From the NCBI GenBank assembly GCA_910586505.1, contig CAJUGV010000004.1, positions 1 to 64,000 on the forward strand: DNA of 64,000 nucleotides. Reading direction: 5' to 3'. Shown here piece after piece: positions 32,360 through 41,270 of the stretch; the first letter of the stretch is position 1; every line of letters begins with the position of its first letter. The translations under genes were made by a program, and so were the position numbers. The notes under the pieces are model-generated. The model saw nothing but the letters and a program-made list of their open reading frames with translations. It ran no database searches and was not told the origin of the DNA. This DNA comes from an uncultured Paraprevotella sp. Lineage in GTDB: Bacteria > Bacteroidota > Bacteroidia > Bacteroidales > Bacteroidaceae.

Positions 32360-33238
32360 TTATTTTCTGACACCCATTACATGGTCAAATTCCACTTTCA
32401 GGAATCTCACGAAACGACCTTTCTTCTCACGTTTGATTTCGTGGAACTGCAGAATGCCATAGACAGAATCCCGTGTGAGATTGTATCTCTTCATGGCTTC
32501 CTGCACGGTGTAGTATTCCGAAGCATTATCTTCGGCAGTCTGCTTGGATAGGTCAAAATGTAGCTTCGAGTAGAATATCTGACCGTGTTCTTTCTTGGAC
32601 GGGATGTTGTTGCGATAGACATGGGAACGGATAGCTACACGTGTCATTCCGTACTTTTGTTCTATCTCTTCGGGAGTGTACCATTCGGTCAGATCATTAT
32701 CTGTCTTGTATTTGGCAAAAGCAGCATCAATATGCTTTTTGCTGTAATAGTTGAACTGACGGATTTTTACTTTTGGCACATTATGCTCCCGTGTATAAGT
32801 CCATACCCATTTGGTGTTGACCTTGTATTTTTGGGCAATTTCTTCAGCAGTGTAATATTCAGCAATATCAAATTCGACTTTTGACATCACACGTTCATAA
32901 GGTTTAGATTTAAGCAAAAGTTCTATATCAGCTCTTCGAATAAAAGACATTCGTGAACTAATCCGACTTGCTCTCAACTTATCCTCTTTGACTAATTTGT
33001 AGATGTACTGACGAGAAACTCCCATCAATTTAGCTGCTTGTGAAAAGGTAAAGTACTCTTGATTTTCCAGCATCTTCTTTACCTCCAACAATTCTTGACT
33101 CTGAATGAGCTCCATTCTTCGCTCTTTCATTCGATGTTTGTAGCCTCGTTTAGAACATTGAGGACTACAATAATTGGTGGTGGTTTTCTGAGCTATAAAA
33201 GGTTTACCACACCATTGACAAATTCTTTTTACTTCCAT
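32360..33238 (-). CDS. Zinc-ribbon plus multi-HTH excisionase-like protein
   Basis: 292 residues, full length. The N-terminus has four Cys (CQWC near residue 8 and CSPQC near residue 25), like a FCS/DUF-type zinc knuckle. Four HTH_17-like units follow: 'YFTFSQAAKLMGVSRQYIYK', 'YYTAEEIAQKYKVNTKWVW', 'WYTPEEIEQKYGMTRVAIR' and 'YYTVQEAMKRYNLTRDSVYG'. Four DNA-binding units in one chain could bind a repeated site such as the CGGTAGAAA words about 135 bp upstream. It is a paralogue of the gene cut at the left edge of the window and lies upstream of the integrase gene on the same strand. Confidence 0.8.
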   Translation of the reverse strand: MEVKRICQWCGKPFIAQKTTTNYCSPQCSKRGYKHRMKERRMELIQSQELLEVKKMLENQEYFTFSQAAKLMGVSRQYIYKLVKEDKLRASRISSRMSFIRRADIELLLKSKPYERVMSKVEFDIAEYYTAEEIAQKYKVNTKWVWTYTREHNVPKVKIRQFNYYSKKHIDAAFAKYKTDNDLTEWYTPEEIEQKYGMTRVAIRSHVYRNNIPSKKEHGQIFYSKLHFDLSKQTAEDNASEYYTVQEAMKRYNLTRDSVYGILQFHEIKREKKGRFVRFLKVEFDHVMGVRK

Positions 33239-33441
33239 GTTGTTTTCTCCATATTTTTAGTGAAACCATAAAGATTTAATTTCCCTTTTTGTCTCTCTAC
33301 GTAAACCATTGTTCACCCATGTCGCCAAATGCGTCACTGTGACATCGGGGACAAACCCCAATTTGTTTCGCGGTAGAAATACGGTAGAAAAATATGGTGA
33401 ACAACACTATCCAATCGCTATGAACTGGATTTTGGGTAAAT
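33239..33441. other. Element end next to mnmE
   Basis: No gene. It contains a direct repeat CGGTAGAAA at 33371 and 33382, a GGGG-ACAAA-CCCC hairpin near 33347-33359, and an AT-rich approach to the mnmE terminator. The boundary between mobile and chromosomal DNA must lie here, but I cannot fix the exact base. Confidence 0.45.
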
Positions 33442-33466
33442 AAAAAAGTCGCTGAATTTCAGCGAC
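33442..33466 (-). terminator. mnmE terminator
   Basis: Perfect 8-bp stem GTCGCTGA/TCAGCGAC with loop ATT at 33448-33466, followed on the minus strand by six T. It lies 45 bp after the mnmE stop codon. Confidence 0.85.
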
Positions 33467-33510
33467 TTCATTATAGTTGGTTCTAATTCGTTGCGGTTAA
33501 TTGCGATATA

Positions 33511-34902
33511 TCATTTCCCGATGCAAAAGTGTTTGAATATATTTCCTAGTACTTCATCAGTTGTAACTTCTCCTCCTACAATTTCTGCAAGATGGAAGAG
33601 GCATTCACGGAGATCTTGACTGATGAGGTCGCTTGGGAGATTAATTGTAAGTCCGTCTTGCACGCGGTGGAGAGCCTCGTTGGCGTGTGATAATGCTTCG
33701 TAATGGCGGACGTTTGTCACTATATGGTCTGATGAATTGATATCCGGTAGGGAGGCGGCTTCGACAAGTAGGCTGCGCAGTCTGTCGATTCCTATATGTT
33801 TTTGGGCGGAGATGGGGAGTATTTTTTGTTTTGATAAGTGAGGCAGATTTTCGGGCATTGCTGTTTTTTTGTCCGATTTGTTCAGAAGAATGATAAGTTG
33901 TTTATCATGGCAGAGGGGAAGGATACGGTCAGAGAGTTGCCGAATTTGTATTTCCGCTTCCGTTGCGTCTACCACCCACAGTATAATACTGGCCTGTTCC
34001 ATTTTATGGAAACTGCGGGCAATACCTATACTTTCTATTGTATCTTGAGTGTTTCGTATGCCGGCTGTATCAATGAAGCGAAAAGTAATTCCCTCAATAT
34101 TTACGGTATCTTCTATAATATCGCGGGTAGTACCATGTATGTCGCTGACAATGGCTTTTTCGTCATTGAGTAGGGTATTTAACAGAGTAGATTTACCCGC
34201 ATTGGTCTGGCCTACGATGGCTACCGGAACTCCGTTCTTAAGTGCATTGCCGACACTGAATGAGCGAATTAGATTGCTGATAACCCGTTCTATTTGCATG
34301 GTAAGATTTTTCAATTCATCACGATTGGCAAACTCCAGTTCTTCGTGGTCGCTGAAATCCAATTCCAACTCGATTAAGGAAGTGAGGTGTAGCAATTTAT
34401 TGCGTAATTGTGTGAGTTCGCGGCTAAAGCCTCCTCGCATCTGATTGATAGCCATCCGGTGTGTAGCCGCCGATGAAGAGGAAATTAGGTCGGCAACGGC
34501 TTCGGCTTGACTTAAATCCATTTTTCCATTAAGGAAAGCGCGTTGGGTAAATTCTCCGGGGCCGGCTGCCCGACATCCTTTTCTGATGAGCAGTTGCATG
34601 GTTTCCTGCAAGATAAAACGTGAACCGTGGCATGAGATTTCCACGCTGTCTTCGCCCGTATAGGAGTGTGGAGCCTTGAAAAGGCTTATCAGCACCTCGT
34701 CGATGATGTTGCCGTTGTCGTCTCGGATTTGTCCGAATGTCAGGGTATAGGCTTCGCGCTCGGCCAAAGAAGGGGAGTGCTTACCGGCGGGAATAAAAAT
34801 GCTGTCGGCAACGGAGATGGCATGCTTGCCGGAGATACGTATGATGCCTATGGCGCCTCCCGGTGCGGTGGCTATAGCGCAGATGGTGTCTTGCGTATTC
34901 AT
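33511..34902 (-). CDS. mnmE: tRNA modification GTPase MnmE (TrmE)
   Basis: 463 residues. The N-terminal formyl-THF-binding domain ('TICAIATAPGGAIGIIRISG') is followed by a helical domain that holds the inserted G domain: G1 'GQTNAGKSTLLN', G3 'DTAG', G4 'NKSD'. The C-terminus is the invariant 'CIGK'. With MnmG it installs carboxymethylaminomethyl at U34 of tRNAs. Its 3' end is the boundary with the integrase module, an arrangement seen for other integrative islands that use trmE as a target (for example SGI1 in Enterobacteriaceae). The gene itself is intact. Confidence 0.97.
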   Translation of the reverse strand: MNTQDTICAIATAPGGAIGIIRISGKHAISVADSIFIPAGKHSPSLAEREAYTLTFGQIRDDNGNIIDEVLISLFKAPHSYTGEDSVEISCHGSRFILQETMQLLIRKGCRAAGPGEFTQRAFLNGKMDLSQAEAVADLISSSSAATHRMAINQMRGGFSRELTQLRNKLLHLTSLIELELDFSDHEELEFANRDELKNLTMQIERVISNLIRSFSVGNALKNGVPVAIVGQTNAGKSTLLNTLLNDEKAIVSDIHGTTRDIIEDTVNIEGITFRFIDTAGIRNTQDTIESIGIARSFHKMEQASIILWVVDATEAEIQIRQLSDRILPLCHDKQLIILLNKSDKKTAMPENLPHLSKQKILPISAQKHIGIDRLRSLLVEAASLPDINSSDHIVTNVRHYEALSHANEALHRVQDGLTINLPSDLISQDLRECLFHLAEIVGGEVTTDEVLGNIFKHFCIGK

Positions 34903-34980
34903 GAGAATTGTTCTGTTTCAAAATTCCTCCGTCACGCTTTGGATAAAGTCGTACGGAGGAAAGTTCTGTTTTTTTTATGT

Positions 34981-35472
34981 TTATTGATAGAGGGATGTGA
35001 CCATAATATCGACTATCTGTTTCAATCCCTCGCAGTCCGTATCATCGAAACTGTTTATTTGATCGCTGTCGATATCAAGCACTCCTCTTATTATATTGTT
35101 ATGTATGACGGGAATCACTATTTCTGAACGCGAAGCACTGCTGCATGCGATGTGTCCCGGAAAGCGGTCTACATCAGGAACGATTATCGGACGTGCTTTT
35201 TGCCATGCCGTACCACAAACGCCTCTGCCTTTTTTTATGCGGTAACATGCCACGTTGCCTTGAAACGGTCCCAATGTAAGTTCTTCTTCGGATTTGGCAA
35301 GGTAGAAGCCTACCCAGAAAAAACCGAAAGCTTCTTTCAGGGCTGCTGCGGTGTTGGCCATTACTGCGGTTTCGTCAAGCTCTCCGTCAATCAACGCGGC
35401 ATATTGTGTAATGAACTCCCGGTAGCGTGTTTCTTTATCAGTTTTCGTACGGGATTCGAAATGTAGATTCAT
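34981..35472 (-). CDS. msrC: GAF-domain free methionine-(R)-sulfoxide reductase
   Basis: 163 residues, a single GAF domain. Three cysteines in 'GNVACYRIKKGRGVCGTAW' and 'HIACSSASRSEIVIPV' match the catalytic and resolving set of free Met-R-SO reductases. It reduces free methionine sulfoxide with thioredoxin and so protects against oxidative damage. It lies 16 bp upstream of the end of the phosphorylase gene on the same strand, so the two may be co-transcribed. Confidence 0.88.
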   Translation of the reverse strand: MNLHFESRTKTDKETRYREFITQYAALIDGELDETAVMANTAAALKEAFGFFWVGFYLAKSEEELTLGPFQGNVACYRIKKGRGVCGTAWQKARPIIVPDVDRFPGHIACSSASRSEIVIPVIHNNIIRGVLDIDSDQINSFDDTDCEGLKQIVDIMVTSLYQ

Positions 35473-35488
35473 AAACTTGCCGCTAGTG

Positions 35489-36367
35489 TCAGATTCTGTC
35501 GATGACCAATTGTATTAAGTCATCTATTTTGTTCTTGTATCCGGTATCAGCTTCACCAGCCACGCGGTTGGCTATGACCATACAGCATGTGGTGGCCTTG
35601 TGTCCCATCAGACGGGCAAGTCCTGCCAATGCCGAACTTTCCATTTCAAAGTTAGTGATTTGAAGGCCGTTGTAAGAGAAGCTTTCTATTTTTTCGTTTT
35701 GATGAGGGTCGGCCAGTGGAATACGGAGCTGACGGCCTTGTGGTCCGAAGAATCCGCCGCAGGCAACCGTGATGCCGCGCACCATGTCTTGAGCGGCAAT
35801 TCGTTCAATCATTTCGGGGTGGGCGTCTATGACATACGGTGCTGGGGCACATATATTTCCACTCCATCCCAAATGATTGAGTAATGCCCGTTCCAAAGGC
35901 AGGTCGCATACACTGTTTCTTCCTTCGTAGAAATTTAGGAGACCGTCGAAGCCCACCGATTTTACAGAACAGATGAATGTACCCACCGGAGTATATGGTT
36001 GCAGTCCTCCGCACGTACCGATGCGTACCAGTTCCAGTGAACGGAGCGCATTCTTTTCTCTGCGTGTATTGAAATCAATGTTGGCCAGCGCGTCCAACTC
36101 GTTCATGACTATATCTATGTTGTCACAGCCTATTCCCGTAGATAATACGGTGATACGTTTGTTTTTATAAGTTCCCGTAATGGTTCGGAATTCCCGGCTC
36201 GATATGTCACATTCCTGTGTGTCGAAATGGGAGGCAACGACAGGCACACGGCCCGGATCGCCCACAAGGATGATCTTGTCGGCCAGTTGTTCCGGTTTGA
36301 TGTGCAGGTGGAATATACTTCCGTCTGAGTTGATAATCAGTTCTGATGCTGCAAAATATTTGTTCAT
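35489..36367 (-). CDS. udp: Nucleoside phosphorylase (uridine phosphorylase type)
   Basis: 292 residues of the PNP/UDP family: 'LVGDPGRVPVVASHF' (phosphate site), 'VLSTGIGCDNIDIVMNEL', 'LVRIGTCGGLQPYTPVGT' and 'ITNFEMESSALAGLARLMGH' (the E-M-E ribose-binding motif). It cleaves a nucleoside with phosphate to base and ribose-1-phosphate, probably uridine. The length is slightly above that of E. coli Udp. Substrate preference is inferred. Confidence 0.88.
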   Translation of the reverse strand: MNKYFAASELIINSDGSIFHLHIKPEQLADKIILVGDPGRVPVVASHFDTQECDISSREFRTITGTYKNKRITVLSTGIGCDNIDIVMNELDALANIDFNTRREKNALRSLELVRIGTCGGLQPYTPVGTFICSVKSVGFDGLLNFYEGRNSVCDLPLERALLNHLGWSGNICAPAPYVIDAHPEMIERIAAQDMVRGITVACGGFFGPQGRQLRIPLADPHQNEKIESFSYNGLQITNFEMESSALAGLARLMGHKATTCCMVIANRVAGEADTGYKNKIDDLIQLVIDRI

Positions 36368-36396
36368 AAGCGTTGTGTTTTTTAAATGAAAATAAT

Positions 36397-37650
36397 TTAT
36401 TTGTTAAGGGCCCTTATTTCTATGTTGCGTATATTTTTGGCTTCCGATTGCATGGCGGTTTCTGTTTTCTCACATTGTACTTCGAGTTTTAATATCTGCT
36501 GTTTCAGGGTCTGCCGCTGTGCTTCGTTACTTGCGTTGTAGCGGTCGCGCAGAGTTTGCAGAAACTTTCGGTCTTGCTTTAGTTGTGTGTTCATTTTCAG
36601 CCATGCAGCCATTTTATTTCTTGCCTCGTGCGATTTGAAATCTTTCAGCATGGTATATGAGTGACGGTTGTTAATGACAAACTCCTCGAAATCATTCTGT
36701 TCTTTTGCTGTCGAGCGTGCCGTACGCGCTTGTTGCAGTCTCTTTCGGGCGGCGGCTACGGCTTCCTTGTCCCCCCACGTTTCTGCGATACTGTGAATCA
36801 TGGCCAGTCGCCCCAGTTCCTCTTCCGTATAAAGGTTGGTATCATAGATTTTGCGTGTTTCGTTAGGGATGAATATATAGATACACACCTTGTCTTCCGG
36901 TTGATTACGGTCGGAGACAAAATATCCTAACCCGTTGAATTCGTCTATGGCCAGCATGTAGTCATTGGCCGGGGAATTGAAAGGCATGCCTATGTTGTCT
37001 GGGTAAAGAAACTTTTTTTCGTCCATGTCATACCTGGTTACGAAGATGTCATATCCGCCAATGCTTTCTTCTCCTTGGGCAGCATAATAGAGGGTCACTC
37101 CGTCAGACAGCATGAATGGATAGTTCTGTGCGTCGTCTCCATTCAGTTCATCCAGCTTGTGCGGTTCCGTCCATTTTCCTCCCACGAGATCGCTTGTAAA
37201 CAATCTTAAATAATTATTCTCGTCTTTTTGTGCAAAGTATACTTTATTACCCAGTTCCGAAAGATAAGCGGTGCCGGCACCGGCGTTGGGAGAGTTGAAG
37301 AATGCTGCGGTCGTGCTGAGCGACCCGTTTTCTTCGTTCAGCCGGATGTGTTGCAGGAAAGTATTTTTGTCAACAACAAGGCTGTCTATGATGGTTACCC
37401 GTTCGGTGGCTTTCATTTTCGATCGCAAGCGGTTGATTTCTTCCAGTTTGCTTTCTTCGGCATCTGTGGGCTGTCTTTTGCGTTTTAGCTTTTTTATGTT
37501 CTGGTTGATAAGTTCTTCAGCCTCATCAAACATATAGCGGCTTATATAGTATTCCGCCGTTTGGGACGGTGTGTCCGCCATACTTCTCTGAGCCTGTATG
37601 GGGGCGGCGAGCATCAGCGAACAAAATGTTAGCATTGTACACGTTTTCAT
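36397..37650 (-). CDS. Exported PD40 (beta-propeller repeat) protein
   Basis: 417 residues with a Sec signal peptide ('MLTFCSLMLAAPIQAQ'). A short helical part is followed by WD40-like/PD40 blades around residues 120-270 ('YPFMLSDGVTLYYAAQGEES', 'GYDIFVTRYD', 'FNGLGYFVSDRNQPED'), then a long helical coiled-coil C-terminus. Similar proteins precede OmpA-like or gliding-type envelope proteins in Bacteroidetes. It has its own promoter box, 30 bp before the ATG. Probably a periplasmic scaffold; no enzymatic residues identified. Confidence 0.8.
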   Translation of the reverse strand: MKTCTMLTFCSLMLAAPIQAQRSMADTPSQTAEYYISRYMFDEAEELINQNIKKLKRKRQPTDAEESKLEEINRLRSKMKATERVTIIDSLVVDKNTFLQHIRLNEENGSLSTTAAFFNSPNAGAGTAYLSELGNKVYFAQKDENNYLRLFTSDLVGGKWTEPHKLDELNGDDAQNYPFMLSDGVTLYYAAQGEESIGGYDIFVTRYDMDEKKFLYPDNIGMPFNSPANDYMLAIDEFNGLGYFVSDRNQPEDKVCIYIFIPNETRKIYDTNLYTEEELGRLAMIHSIAETWGDKEAVAAARKRLQQARTARSTAKEQNDFEEFVINNRHSYTMLKDFKSHEARNKMAAWLKMNTQLKQDRKFLQTLRDRYNASNEAQRQTLKQQILKLEVQCEKTETAMQSEAKNIRNIEIRALNK

Positions 37651-37679
37651 ATTCTCTCTGAGATTTCTCCTTGTTTAGT

Positions 37680-37687
37680 CAAAGGTA
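37680..37687 (-). promoter_or_regulatory. -7 box TACCTTTG for the PD40 gene
   Basis: On the minus strand TACCTTTG matches TAnnTTTG, 30 bp before the ATG at 37650. A -33 element is not clear. Confidence 0.5.
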
Positions 37688-37845
37688 GGGATTTATTTCT
37701 TTCCTTGTATCGTTTTCTAATAATATTTAACCCAAAAAGCCCTGTGGCTGTTGCCCTGCGGCAGGTAGAGGATTGAGCGATAATATGAAATAGTTCCGTC
37801 GGGTTTTGTTACTTTTCTTGTGATTGGGAGGAGCAGGGGCGGGGA

Positions 37846-37871
37846 ATCTCTCCCGGAATGCCGGGAGAGAT
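37846..37871. terminator. Perfect 11-bp hairpin beside the lone integrase gene
   Basis: ATCTCTCCCGG/CCGGGAGAGAT with loop AATG. It lies 68 bp after the integrase stop. No T-run follows on either strand, so it may be a structural or recombination site rather than a terminator. The rest of 37688-37938 shows no supported gene. Confidence 0.45.
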
Positions 37872-37938
37872 GGTGGCAGATGTGTGTCGCGCTGTTCATC
37901 ATGTCATGCAACAGAGATACATATTGAGCAAATACTTG

Positions 37939-39144
37939 TTAGATGTCATTCAGAATAAGTAGATTAGCCCTGTCTATCAGTGTGGTGTCCAGTGATGAAA
38001 GATAGATTTGCGTGGTGGTCTCGGAGTCGTGTCCCATACCTTCGCTGATGATGGATAGCGGAATATTCTTGCTTTTGGCTATGCTGGCCCACGAGTGGCG
38101 TGCTACGTACATGGACAGTGGATGCGGACTATGCACAAAGACAGAGAGGATTTTCAGTTTTCTGTTGATGAGAGTGAGTGCGTTCCGGTATTGCAGACGG
38201 TCGTCTTTTTTGACCGACCGGATGATGGGAAGCAGGTATTGCGTCGGGTTTTCGGGGTATCTGTTCAGAATGTCTTGCATACACCGTTCCCATTTGATAA
38301 AGAGCTGTTGGCCGGTTTTCTTCCTGCGATATGTCAGTATGCCGTTGCTAAGGTCAGCCTTTTTCAGGTATGCCATGTCTACGAACGACATGCCTCGTGT
38401 GTAGAAACTGAATAGGAACATGTCGCGTGCATAGTTCACCGTGCTGTCTGTATGGAATTTCTGTTGTTTTATCTTTCTGATGATTTTCATGGGTATGGCT
38501 CGCTTTGCAGTCTTTTCTATACCGGTGTATACGTGTCGGAACGGATAGCGTTGGGTGGTGAGTTCCTTCTCCACGGCTCTGTTGTATACAGCCCTTAATA
38601 TGCGCATGTAAAAGGACGTGGTGTTCGGCGTCAGTCCCTTTTTCCTCAGGTGGTTTTCGTAGGCCTGAATTACTTCCTGATCTATTTCGTCTATCAGAAT
38701 GTCGTTTCCGCGTCTGAATTGCATGAAACTTTTCAGTGCGCAGGCATAGGTTTCCCCCGTACGTATTCGTCCTTGTTCTCTTAGGGCGTGTATGATTGAA
38801 GAAGCGAAAGTGGTCAGCGTTCCCGTAACCGTTCTTTCCTGATAGAGGCAGAGTAAATCTTCGGTGTTGAAAGTAAGGTTGTTGAGCATAAGGTCGGCTA
38901 TACACTTTCTGAAACGGGACTGGTCTATGGTGATCCGTTTTTGGTAGCAGGCTATGACGGCGTGCCTTTCCGGCCTGACCGGAGACGGAACAATACTGGA
39001 AGTGTACGGATCCCACTCGTCGTTGTAGATTTTGTACTTGGTTCTTTGTGTGCGGGTTGTGCATTGATGAGCGATTTGAAAGTAAAGCGCTCCCGTTTTT
39101 CCCTCGATGGATGAGGGCCTGAATTTTACTTTTACTGATGCCAT
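37939..39144 (-). CDS. Solitary tyrosine recombinase
   Basis: 401 residues from ATG 39144, with an N-terminal arm domain ('SVKVKFRPSSIEGKTGALYF'), a core-binding domain and a catalytic domain. Box I is 'SFYTRGMSFVDMAYLK' with Arg, box II reads 'SMYVARHSWAS' with Tyr in place of the first His of H-x-x-R, and the end is 'MGHDSETTTQIYLSSL' with the nucleophilic Tyr. This pattern is usual for the Bacteroidetes subfamily that includes phase-variation invertases. No other mobile-element genes are adjacent, so it may act on local invertible DNA rather than be an element integrase. Confidence 0.88.
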   Translation of the reverse strand: MASVKVKFRPSSIEGKTGALYFQIAHQCTTRTQRTKYKIYNDEWDPYTSSIVPSPVRPERHAVIACYQKRITIDQSRFRKCIADLMLNNLTFNTEDLLCLYQERTVTGTLTTFASSIIHALREQGRIRTGETYACALKSFMQFRRGNDILIDEIDQEVIQAYENHLRKKGLTPNTTSFYMRILRAVYNRAVEKELTTQRYPFRHVYTGIEKTAKRAIPMKIIRKIKQQKFHTDSTVNYARDMFLFSFYTRGMSFVDMAYLKKADLSNGILTYRRKKTGQQLFIKWERCMQDILNRYPENPTQYLLPIIRSVKKDDRLQYRNALTLINRKLKILSVFVHSPHPLSMYVARHSWASIAKSKNIPLSIISEGMGHDSETTTQIYLSSLDTTLIDRANLLILNDI

Positions 39145-39274
39145 TTTTTTTAAAATTAGTTGTGATTTGGCATAAGCCGCAGATATCGGGCTTATTTCCC
39201 GGTAAAATAAAGCCAAACATTTGAATGCGTTTAAAAGAGTATGCGGGTAGTTCGTGCGGTTGGCCGTTTTTTTA

Positions 39275-39282
39275 TAATTTTG
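39275..39282 (+). promoter_or_regulatory. -7 box TAATTTTG for the MATE gene
   Basis: Matches TAnnTTTG, 26 bp before ATG 39309. The -33 element is not well placed. Confidence 0.5.
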
Positions 39283-39308
39283 CCAACTCTATTTTTAAAT
39301 TCAATATA

Positions 39309-40658
39309 ATGGCAAAAGATGTTCTATTGTCCGGAAGCGGTTATTCTGCCAAAGATATTCTGTATGTTGTTTATCCTATTCTTGTAAGTTTGCTGATGGA
39401 ACAGATGATAGGCATGACCGATACGGCGTTTCTCGGACGTGTGGGAGAGGTGGAACTGGGAGCTGCAGCCATTGCCGGTATCTATTATCTGTCTGTTTTT
39501 ATGATGGGGTTCGGATTTGGTGTCGGGGCACAGATCCTTATTGCCCGCCGTAACGGAGAGAGACATTACAAGGAAATAGGCGGTATTTTCTATCAGGGAG
39601 TCTATTTCATGCTGGGTTTGGCGATGCTCGCGTTCTTGCTTTCCCGATCGATGGCGCCTGTGCTTTTACCTGCCATAGTATCGTCGCCGCGTGTGTGTGA
39701 GGCTGCTCTAAGCTATATAGAATGGCGGGTATTCGGTTTCTTTTTTTCCTTTGTAGCTGTCATGTTCCGTGCGTTTTTCATCGGTTCCACACATACCAGG
39801 ACACTGACGCTTAACTCGGTAGTGATGGTGTTTTCTAACGTGATTTTCAATTATGTGCTGGTCTTCGGAAAGTTGGGCTTTCCGAAACTGGGCATTGCCG
39901 GTGCGGCCATAGGTTCTTCATTGGCCGAACTGGTATCGGTGATTTTTTTCATCATATATACATGGAGGAGGGTAGATCTGGACAAGTATGGCCTGCGCAG
40001 TCCGGTGCGCATCAGTTTTCATGAGCTGCGCCGTATGCTCAAGGTTTCTTTCTGGACGATGGTGCAGAATTGTCTTTCGCTTTCCACATGGTTCCTTTTT
40101 TTCCTTTTTGTGGAACATTTGGGCGAACGGGCATTGGCTGTCACCAATGTGATACGTAACATTTCCGGCCTGTCTTTTATGGTAGTGGCTGCTTTTGCCT
40201 CCACATGCAGTTCGTTGGTGAGCAATCTGATCGGGGCCGGACACGAGGAACTGGTTATGCCGACCATTCGGAAACACGTATGTCTGGCTTTTGCCATGGT
40301 GCTTCCTCTTGTAGGGCTTTTTGCCGTCTTTCCCCGTGTGATACTGGGGTTGTACACGAATATTCCCGATTTGATAGAATCGTCCGTTCCGTCATTATGG
40401 GTGTATTGTACCACGTTGTTGCTGATTGTTCCGGGCAATGTTTATTTTCAGGCCGTGTCGGGTACGGGCAACACGCGTACGGCCTTCCTGCTGGAGGCGG
40501 TCACGCTGGTTGTCTATACTTTGTACATATATATCACCATCAGCCTGTTGCGTCTGGATGTCGCTTGGTGCTGGACGTCCGAGCACGTTTACGGGTTTTG
40601 CATCCTGCTTTGCTGTTATATTTATATGAAACGCGGACGGTGGAAAGCGGTGGGGTGA
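39309..40658 (+). CDS. MATE-family efflux transporter
   Basis: 449 residues, 12 predicted membrane helices. The MATE signatures are 'VYPILVSLLMEQMIGMTDTA' near the N-terminus and 'GFGVGAQILIARRNGE' after helix 2. It exports organic cations or drugs using Na+ or H+. The upstream frame to 39225 is not part of the protein; ATG 39309 follows a good -7 box. The gene is divergent from the lone integrase. Confidence 0.9.
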   Translation: MAKDVLLSGSGYSAKDILYVVYPILVSLLMEQMIGMTDTAFLGRVGEVELGAAAIAGIYYLSVFMMGFGFGVGAQILIARRNGERHYKEIGGIFYQGVYFMLGLAMLAFLLSRSMAPVLLPAIVSSPRVCEAALSYIEWRVFGFFFSFVAVMFRAFFIGSTHTRTLTLNSVVMVFSNVIFNYVLVFGKLGFPKLGIAGAAIGSSLAELVSVIFFIIYTWRRVDLDKYGLRSPVRISFHELRRMLKVSFWTMVQNCLSLSTWFLFFLFVEHLGERALAVTNVIRNISGLSFMVVAAFASTCSSLVSNLIGAGHEELVMPTIRKHVCLAFAMVLPLVGLFAVFPRVILGLYTNIPDLIESSVPSLWVYCTTLLLIVPGNVYFQAVSGTGNTRTAFLLEAVTLVVYTLYIYITISLLRLDVAWCWTSEHVYGFCILLCCYIYMKRGRWKAVG

Positions 40659-40713
40659 CGTGTCCGCATTTCTACCATCAATACGGTGGCGACAGTATCC
40701 GAAGGTCGGGTTC

Positions 40714-41157
40714 TTATTTCAGACTCTTTATTCGGGTATAGGTCATGATCTTGCCGTTTTGTTCCAGACTGACGGCCGTGCTGTCCGTTCCGGCTATCCG
40801 GAATGCCATGCGGGAGGAACGTTTATTGTTCATCTTTTCTGCAAGTTTTCTCACATAAGCTTGTTGTTCCTTGGTTACATCCTTTCCGAAATGATACCTG
40901 GGCGGTTCGGCACTCATGTTTACGATGAGGCTGTCTTTGTTTACCGTCCATGTTCCGGTATAGTCGATGGTGCAGTCTGTCAGTCCGGCCTGTACGGCAT
41001 TTACGTACCGGTTTTCCGCTCCGAACTCAAAAGTTTGTCCCGGCAGTTCGGCATGTTCATACCGTCCTGCTATCATACTGTGATTGTTCTCCCGGCATCC
41101 TGTGCTCAATATGAAAGTCGTTGCAGCCAGCAAGGCTGTCAGATAATTCTTTTTCAT
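40714..41157 (-). CDS. Small lipoprotein
   Basis: 147 residues. A type II signal peptide ends with lipobox 'LSTGC'. The mature domain is a small beta-rich fold ('IAGRYEHAELPGQTFEF', 'YTGTWTVNKDSLIVNMS') like copper-resistance NlpE-type or META-like barrels of Bacteroidetes. ATG 41157 is chosen because it puts the signal peptide right at the N-terminus. Convergent with the MATE gene, 55 bp away. Function unknown. Confidence 0.7.
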   Translation of the reverse strand: MKKNYLTALLAATTFILSTGCRENNHSMIAGRYEHAELPGQTFEFGAENRYVNAVQAGLTDCTIDYTGTWTVNKDSLIVNMSAEPPRYHFGKDVTKEQQAYVRKLAEKMNNKRSSRMAFRIAGTDSTAVSLEQNGKIMTYTRIKSLK

Positions 41158-41270
41158 CCGTTTCTTTTTTCGGTTCAAAGATACCCATTAATCAGTCAGG
41201 CTGTAGTTTAAAATAGGAGAAAAAGTGCAAATTATTCTTTCGGGAGGATTATTTTTAAATAGAATACCCT

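Noticed and set aside
37717..37911. 64-codon minus-strand frame downstream of the lone integrase
   Set aside because: It spans the perfect hairpin and shows no domain or start signal.
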